Source: Ciona savignyi (lineage: Eukaryota > Chordata > Ascidiacea > Phlebobranchia > Cionidae). From it: a stretch of DNA of 64,000 nt. Of the stretch, positions 45,701-54,700 are shown piece after piece (position 1 is the first letter of the stretch; every line of letters starts with the position of its first letter). The translations under genes and the position numbers were made by a program. The stretch covers positions 58,072 through 122,071 of the forward strand of contig CH003129.1 in NCBI GenBank assembly GCA_000149265.1, written 5' to 3'. The notes under the pieces are model-generated. The model did no database searches. It saw only the letters and a program-made list of their open reading frames with translations, and was not told the origin of the DNA.

Positions 45701-48700
45701 TTTATTGGTTCAAACCTTAGCCGGTAAAAACAAAAAGAAGCTTAAAGCCGGATGGTTTCACGGACTGATGGATTTGTACCACAGAGCCTCGGGTGCGACT
45801 TGATGATCGATTCTCCAGCGCAAGAAGACCGATGTGGGGTTTGTCGTGGGGACGGCTCGACATGCGAACCTGTGGATAATATCTTCGACATGAAGCGTGG
45901 CGAACGTAAGTGTATAGCTGCTTAAACCTAACAATATAATGTGTAGTTTCACCAGAGCCGCTTGTATGTCCAATAGATTAGTCTAAAGGGTTAGTGCGTC
46001 GCCTTTCAGCTGGAGGGTTGTAGGTACGAAACTGGTCGCTAGCTAGTCGGCTGTGTCCTTGGGAAAGGCACTTAACGGATATTGCCTGAACCCAGCGGAT
46101 TAATAGGTTCTACTGAATTAAAGAAACGTGTGATTCATATACAACATACTGCAATAGCTCCGGTAACCCGACAGTGGGCGCTTTGTTAACCCCCTCGGTT
46201 TTCCCATACACGGACATAAACATAAATTTATCCTAAACGATTAATAGTCAATGTGCCGATTACTTTTGTTATGGCACGTCGCAAGATCGTACGCGCACAC
46301 AAAAACCTATGTAAGCATGTGCAAACTTAAACAAAATCAACAGTCTTAAAATTCGTAAAGCATGCAAATCAAATTTTCATACCGTAAATTGGTATTGGGC
46401 GTGTTGTTTAATTCTAAGCATTATTAAATAATTTTGTATATTTAGATTGTTTTCTTAAAAAAAACATTTTTGACAAGTTTTTTTTAAGAATCGGTCGAAA
46501 ATCATTTTTTTGTAAATCCCATATGCGTGCAACGAAACTATAGATCACGTGATGAAGATTAGCCATGACATATACAAAATCTTTACGGATTAGTCAACGT
46601 TTAAAATATCAATCAAACTCTCAGACACAAGACTGTGCTTTCCAACTTATGAATAATAGATGGGTTAAGATCGATCGAAAATCAATGCCAGACTTGCAAA
46701 TGGCGGTTTGGTCGTCTGCATGATCCAAGGCTTTGAATAAATCGATTAAATGTGTTCCTTAATTAATTTGCGAGGCTAATGTGATCGCAGCCAAGTTAAA
46801 TGTCATTTGATGCTATTTTAAGTGTCTTGATTTGATCCCAGTAATTAGACATGCATTGATGAGGAAAACGTATTGATGTCGCCAAACCTGATTAGATAGG
46901 ATATTTCTTTTTATTCCGGGGTGAAAAAAACGAAAACCACGGATTTCCACTGTATTTAAAACAATTTCTACAGTTTTTGCTCGATACTACTGTGTTACTG
47001 CAACTTCCAATGCAAAGTCCTTATGAAATAACTTATTGTCTAGTACTGTCGTATGGCCGAATGGTTAACGCGACTGATACAGAGTTTTAAACAAAAAAAC
47101 GTCTTGGCGACGAAACCTGAATGGGTTCAAAACTGAGCTAAGTTAAAAAAAACTTCTCGTAACTGGTTTCAATTCCACTACCTTTCATATGCCGGTCCGA
47201 CACGCTACGCATGAGCTAACCATCTGATTGATCGACAGAATACGTGGAAGCCGGGATCCTTCCGAAAGGAGCACGGAACATCGAGGTTTCAGAGGTGTTG
47301 CCGTCGAATAACTTTCTCGCATTGAAAAGTGTCGTAGACGATAATGAGTATTATTTGAACGGCGGATATATGATCCAAGTAAGAAATCCCCTTTCCCAAT
47401 TTGTGTGTGTTATGACTGGTTGGGTTACGTTTTAATATGAAAACAAAAGTTGGTAAAACTTTATGATTCATGTACGAATATTTTTCCGAATTACAATGTA
47501 GGTTTATGGCTGGTTAAGTTACTTTTTAATGTGAAACAAAAGTTTGTAATTGCTTTAACAAGTACTTGGTATTCTTACGATAATCGCACACTTCCAACAT
47601 TTAATAACTGATCCTCTGTTTTGGGGGGTTACTCTCTGTGTTTTTTTTTTTGGGGGGGGGGAGGGGGGGGTTGTCTGTTTTTTTAGGGCCAACGTCGAAC
47701 CCATAATGGGATCGACCCTAGGACCGATTATCTATAGAATTTGCATATGTATCGGCCGTGTTAACCTTTCGGCCAACTGACTTTCTATTAACCACGCGAT
47801 AAACTTGCAATGTCCCCAATAAAACATGTAGTGTTCTAACGCGAGGTGTAATTGGAGCCCAGTTAAATGTTAAAGCTAGCGAATTTTTTTTCTACGGTAT
47901 TCCATTTAAAAATGAAACTCGCCTATGGTGGGTTCGAACCTAAGCCCTATTAAAATCGTAATACATATCTATCTCTATTGGTGTATACTGGAACATAATG
48001 CTTTTGTTATAATTTTTACCCTTTTGCAGTGGAACTCGGATTTTGAGCTGGCGGGCAGCACATTCTCGTACGAACGAGTCAATTCTACTCAGGACAACAT
48101 CACAGCTCAAGGTCCCATCACACACGACATTATGATCATGGTAATACAACAGCCTGACCAATACTAGTATAAATACCAAAGTTAAATGGGGGTATATTCC
48201 CTTTAATATAGGGTAGAAGTATAAACAGAGGCATATGATGACATGTGATATAACACAGTGCTTCGCGGTATTTTTTCGCTCAAGGCACATTTAGAAACTT
48301 ACTAAATTTGACGGCACATTGCTGTCAAATATATACAATGGGAGGTCTTCTGAAAAACTATAGACATTTAATATATATTAGCGAAGTGTCTAAGAGCCGT
48401 AATAATTAAATTTGGAAAAACTAAAATCCTTTTTATTTGGTAAAAACTGTGTTTAAAAAATATTATTATTTTCCCGCGGCACACGTAACTATCACTGTCT
48501 TGCGTAGTGCGGCGCGGCAAAGTAGTGCGTCGCGGCACACTGGTCGCGGAGCACAAATATAGCATACCAGTATAAACATAGGTATATACACTATGATGTA
48601 TATTGCAAGTATAAATGGAGGAATGTATAGTGTGATATAGCACACAAGTGTAAATAGAGGTATATACAATGTAATATAGGTTCAATACTGGAGAAGGTTA

Positions 48701-51700
48701 TGCTCTCTGGGCTCGTGTAATGCAGTACACTTTGCACTTTGGTGGTAGATTGATTGATTAGACGTTGACTTTAATTTTACTCAGCATTTGAAAATCAATC
48801 AATCAATCAAACAAATTTATTTGTTAAACGCACAGAAATAAAACAATAAACAATACAAAAATAAAGTATCTCCCAATCAATTAATCAAGAATATCTATTT
48901 GTTAAACGCACAGAAATAAAACAATAAACAATACAAAAATAAATTATCTCGAATATGGCGACATCGTTTTTAAATAAGTCACTGTCGCCAATTGAAACGA
49001 CAAATCATGGAAAGTAGGCGACTTCGATGGGGCAGCACTAAAAGGAGGAAAAGCGGGAAGAAGGGACGGAGGAAAACTTCACATTAAAACTATGGAAACT
49101 AATTTAACCCTGCCCTAAACCCTAATCTCAACCCCAGAACTAACCCTATCTCTAACCCCATGTTTAAACTAAGTCTTATGACCCAATCTTCTTTTTAGTG
49201 TGGAGTTTTTCGCCTTCCCTCCTTTCCGCCTTTTAGTTTCCCTCCTTGGATGCGAACGATCATTCTTTGTCTGTTTAAATGATTATAGCGTTAGTGTTAG
49301 CCAAAACGGAAAGGTCGTGGGATATAAACCAGTCGATGGCTCGTCGGCCATTATAAAATAATAAGCGCACATCACCTAAATCCAGTGGATTAATAAATGA
49401 GCCGAATTTTAACGGTAGAAATGTCTGGGTCATATACAACAAAATGCAATAGTTACAAAAACCCGTCGGTGGGCGAGAGGTAATCTAACGATTGTCCATG
49501 TGTTAACGCCCCTGTGCTATTTCATCCACGGAAATATAGCATAAATATCGGTGGGCGAGAGGTAATCAAACGATTGTCCATGTGTTAACCCCCCCTGCGC
49601 TATTTTATACACGGAAATATAGCATAAATATCGGTGGGCGAGAGGTAATCAAACGATTGTCCATGTGTTAACCCCCCCTGCGCTATTTTATACACGGAAA
49701 TATAGCATAAAAATCGGTGGGCGAGAGGTAATCAAACGATTGTCCATGTGTTAACCCCCCCTGCGCTATTTCATCCACGAAAATATAGCATAAATATCGG
49801 TGGGCGAGAGGTAATCTAACGATTGTCCATGTGTTAACGCCCCTGTGCTATTTCATCCACGGAAATATAGCATTCACACTTTTTACTAATTATTTCTTGT
49901 CCCAGATCTTGTTCGTTGAAGATAACCCTGGGATCCACATCTCTTACATGATGCCTTTCAACGTCACCGCGGTATTTGAAGAGGGGAAGCCCCAGTTCGA
50001 ATGGATGATGCAACAATGGAGCTCTTGTTCGCGAACCTGCGGGAGAGGTTTGACGCTCAATTAAACGATTTAAAATAGAATCGCTGGGAAAGACGGCGAC
50101 GTGCGGTGCGTGGAGGATTTAAACCAGGCAGGGACTACATACGGCCCGCAGTGAAGGGATTTTAAAAGTGTATTTAACCATACCCTGTACTTAAGATATT
50201 GAATAATATTTATGTAATAACCCGGCCCACCAAGAACATCATTTTCCCACATCTGGCCCGCCGACTAGAGAAGTTGCCCACCCCTTTATTTAAACAGTCG
50301 GAAAAAAACAATCTTAGTTAACACTACGATTGTGTGGACGAATGGTGACACGACAGTACACATTGTGAAGTGTGTGTTTTTAAAAAAATGCCAACAAATG
50401 ATTTTTATATATATTTGAAACACCTAAAGGCTTTGCGAAATGTGAAAGTACGAAAACGGTCGTGTGGCCGAATGGTTAACGCGACCGATACTCTTACCAA
50501 ATCTATATAAATACGGCATAATACCCATCATTGGTCCGAAACTTGTACACAAACACCGTCTTAGGGACGAGCAAAGCACGAGATCAAACCCTAGCCCGAT
50601 AAAAAAACACCATAACAAGTTCGATCGCGTAGCCTAAAGGTTAACGCGACCGATACTTACATCAATTACTTACAAAAACTGTCTTAGGGACAAGCCCATC
50701 ATGGGTTGGAACCCTAGCGCGTTAAAAAGCATAAAGAATACGTTAACAGGAATCCAAATGTCGGTGGCAATTTGCGTGGAACGCAAAGCTGGATTCGTGG
50801 AAGAGGATTTCTGCGACGAAAGTAGTCGACCCGATGATAATAGGAGGTTCTGTGATATGGGGAGCTGTCCGCCTGAGTAAGTAGCTGTGCAATGGGTGGA
50901 AGCTGTATATACAGCCGAGGTTATGGGCGGGGTATTTATCCGTTATTAGACCAGGTGTCCGCAGTCCAGTGTATTAAAAAAAGCCAGCCGAAGTAAATAG
51001 ATATGCAACGGGTGGAAGATGTATTTACAGCCGAGGTAGGGTGGGGTAAGGCGGGGGGGGGGGGGTGGAAGATGGGGTATTTATTCGTTATTATACCACA
51101 TGTTCGCCGTCAAGTATACTGGAGTTAAAGTTAGCCTGTGTAAGTAAGTATGCGACGGGTGGGGAAACTGTTTAAACCCCGAGGTTGAGAAAGGGGGTGG
51201 GTAGTTTTAACATTGTTAACGAGAACTTATTTTCGTTATTACTATGTCTTTGCAGTCAAGTATACCTGAGCTTGCGCCAGTCAGATTAAGTGACTACTGA
51301 ACGCACAGCCCCCCTAGGGCGCTTAAAAATACCCCGATGTGGAAGTGGGTGTGGCGGGGGCGGGTGAGTCTTATACTTGGTTAACGAGAAGTAATTATAC
51401 CACATGCCCTCAGTCAAGTATACTAGAGCTAAAGCCTGTCGGATTAAGCATCTATGCAAGGGGTTGGGCAGCTGTATATAGCTTAAGGTTCGGTGTGGGT
51501 AAGGTTGGAAAGAAACGAGTAGTTTTAAACCTGATTAGCTAGAACTAATTTCACTTCAGCATGCCGTAGGTTCGCAGGTTTACTAGAGCTTTTATACGTA
51601 TATTGTAATTTTATCGCTGAGTGATTGAATAGCCGAGTAAAAATGTATGGAGAATACGTAGGTTCGTTTGATAAATGGTAACACGAATTATCTGCCAATT

Positions 51701-54700
51701 TAATTTATTAAGTGGTATCAAGGCAGTACACGATATACGAATTAGAAACGACTCCATCAGTGTATAGATCGGTCGCGCTAACTATTTGTTTGAACGACTT
51801 TATAAACCCGTTTTTCCTCAGATGGCTTACTGGCCCATGGCAACCGTGCCCGATATCGTGTGGTGGGCGCCAACAGGGAATCCAGAGTCGCAACGTGCTG
51901 TGTGTGCAGAGTATAAGTGATGATGAGCAAGTCGTCCTCAATCGGAGTCAGTGCGCTGAGCCGGAGCCGAAATCTCGAAGGACTTGTCCTCCAAGCAGCC
52001 TACATCCTTGTCCGGCCTGGAGAGCCGGGCCTTGGAGAAATGTAATGTTTATCACGTTAAGCATTTATAGGATAGGATAAAATAGGATTGTAATTGTTTT
52101 TTTGTATACAATGTCGGGTGTTTAATCGCTGTTCCTGGATCGAAGCCAGTCTACATCTAGTCGGTTGTGCCTCTCTCCGCAGGCGCTTAACGCACTTTAC
52201 TTGAACCATGTGTTTTATAAGATAGGATATTTATGCAAGGGGTGTTACCACCCACAATAATGTTACCGAGGCTATTGCAGTGTGTTGTATGATTGAGAAG
52301 TTTAGTTACAACCATTTAAAATACTGGATTTGGGCGATATTAAGTGACTTGTCCAATGAAACAAACGTCTGCGGGCGGTTTCGATGTACTAACCTTTCGG
52401 CTACTTTTGAGGCTCTTGCCGATTAATCTATCTAGCAGGAAAAAATGGTGGTTATTGTTTACCGAGCTAGGTTTCGATTCCCAATAGTCTGGTCACCAAG
52501 TTTTAGTATAGAATTAATATATGTATCGGCCGCGTTAACCATTCGACCACACGACTGTACTTGAGGTATTTTTCATTTTCAATCCACCAGAATCAAACCA
52601 TCCGGCTGATGACGGAAACGTTTAACACATTGGTATACAATGTCGTGCGGTCAACCGCAGGGTGCAAGACCGAAACCTTTCGGCAGTTAGTCGATTGTGC
52701 CTTTTGTGCAATGGACGTAACGGACGTTCCTTGAACCCAGTGTTTTATGGAATGAACTTAAACTTTAGCAATGTCTCCAAACACAAAGAAATGTAACCGG
52801 CAATATAGTATTTCGTCCTAACGTATCAATATGAGAAGTTTTAGTTTCCGTATTGGCCTATCTCCCAACTTTATCTAATTTTAGGGAAATTGTATTAAAA
52901 TTCATTACTGTAATTCAGAATTTAATTAACATTTACACTTCAACCGTATTGCAGTGCTCTAGACCGTGTAACGGGGGCCGTAGGAGCAGATCTGTGTTAT
53001 GCGTGACGTACATCCGAAATGACGTCATCAAAGCGCCAAATGACGTCACTCCAATCGAGGAAGACCTGATCCAAGTAGAGGACATAGACGGTGGGCATTT
53101 CGACGTCATATCCGTCGCCCGACAGCGAGCAGCGATCACAATGAACAAAGTGAGCATCAAAAAGCGACCGAAGCAGAAGAACTTTTTCGAAAACTTTGAC
53201 TTCGACATCAACGACGACGACTTGTGCCACGCCGACGACCGGCCGGCAGCGACGGAAAAATGCAACTTGTTTGCTTGCCCGGTGCCCACAAGGTAATTGC
53301 GAGTTAAAAGTGTTAGCACAGGGACGCGGTAATGGATTTTACGAGCTCGTTGTTTCCGCAGTCCCCTTGATCTATCCCCGGCGGGTTTACTCAGTCCCAA
53401 CAAGTCGTTCTCCGACCCTTTGATGCTGGTTCGCACCAGCCTGCGCCGGAACCTTGATGTCGAGAGCGACGGTTTTGACGTCTCAGACGACCGCCGCCAC
53501 CGGCAGCCAATTCCCACCCGACTGTCAACAATCCCGACAAATTCGACCGCAGACGAGCTGGACGTACACTCCGGATCCGGGGATTCCCCGGGCAGCGTAG
53601 GAGCTACAGCCACGACGCCGCTCACGAGCGAATCGAACGCGACGTTTTCCGCAAGCGGCAGCGGAAATTCGGACGACGCAAGCAGCGGCGTTCACCACAC
53701 AACCGACACCTTAACCTCTATAAGTGCCACCACGGTTCACATCTTGACCTCGCCTGAACCCACCGCGCCCAGCATCAAAGCGAGATGGTTGACCGGCGTT
53801 TGGGGACAGGTTGGACGGTGTAACTAACCTGAAAATATCAGTTTTAACCAACTTGCACAACGTTTACAGTGTTCCACAAGCTGTGGGGTGGGGGCGCAGA
53901 TACGAAGTGTGGAATGCAGTGGTGCGGTGGGCGACTGTGACAACCTCCCGGTACCAAGACCAGCTCAGAGATGTAACGTTCGGCCCTGTGCTATGTGGGT
54001 GCAGGGGGAGTGGTCGAAGGTGAGTTTCGCGCTTGTAATGAGCTGGTCATTAGATCCGTTTAAAAATGGATTACGTTTTTTGTTTTATTTTAATCTTGAA
54101 ATTAATCGGTCGCCCTGTAGCCGCTTACCTACAAAAACGATATCAAACGATCTTGTATCTATTCATTTGGTGAATTCCTGCGGTTTCAAGCTGAATTATC
54201 ATTCTCATCGATATGGCCGCACATAGAGATCAATTTGAGTGATATAAGGAATTAAAAAGCAGCCCTTTGATATACGCGCATGTGGGCGAACGGTTAACGC
54301 GACCGGTATATACAACACATTTATACAAAAAAAAACAGTTTTGTTGACGAGGCCATTGTGGATTGGAAACCTAACCCGGTAAAAATATAAAAAGGCGTAT
54401 TAAACCTTATTTACTATTGTTATAACTTGTACCCAGTGCTCTCGATCTTGTGGGGTCGGCATGAAGCATCGCAAACTGCAGTGTCGGGATTCAGCTACAG
54501 GAGAGATGATGCGACCTTATCATTGCAACTCAGTTCCCCGTCTCCCGCTGGTGAACAGAACCTGCGACCTCCAGCGGTGCCTTCCTTGGAAGACTTCGCG
54601 CTGGACAACTGTGAGTAAAACTCAAAGAAGGAGATGAGATAAACCGCACACTTAATGAAGATAACGGGGTTAGGGTTACGGGCTGCTAATTGGATACTTT

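Larger units (their letters stand above)
45785..50047 (+). other. ADAMTS7/12: ADAMTS spacer domain and start of TSR2
   Basis: Exons 45785-45905, 47239-47378, 48030-48140 and 49906-50047 encode [72 protein letters not shown] and [11 protein letters not shown], in the family order. Confidence 0.92.
50750..53292 (+). other. ADAMTS7/12: ADAMTS TSR2-TSR4, TSR4 with a long acidic/basic insert
   Basis: TSR3 shows [19 protein letters not shown] and TSR4 shows [19 protein letters not shown]. Within exon 52955-53292 TSR4 carries an insert of roughly 75 residues ([13 protein letters not shown], then [17 protein letters not shown]) before its last cysteines ([19 protein letters not shown]). That is much longer than a normal TSR of 50-60 residues. 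Confidence 0.85.

Noticed and set aside
52933-53625. 230-residue minus-strand ORF
   Set aside because: It is the antisense of two clearly coding ADAMTS exons and runs through their intron. Plus-strand TSR motifs explain the open frame.
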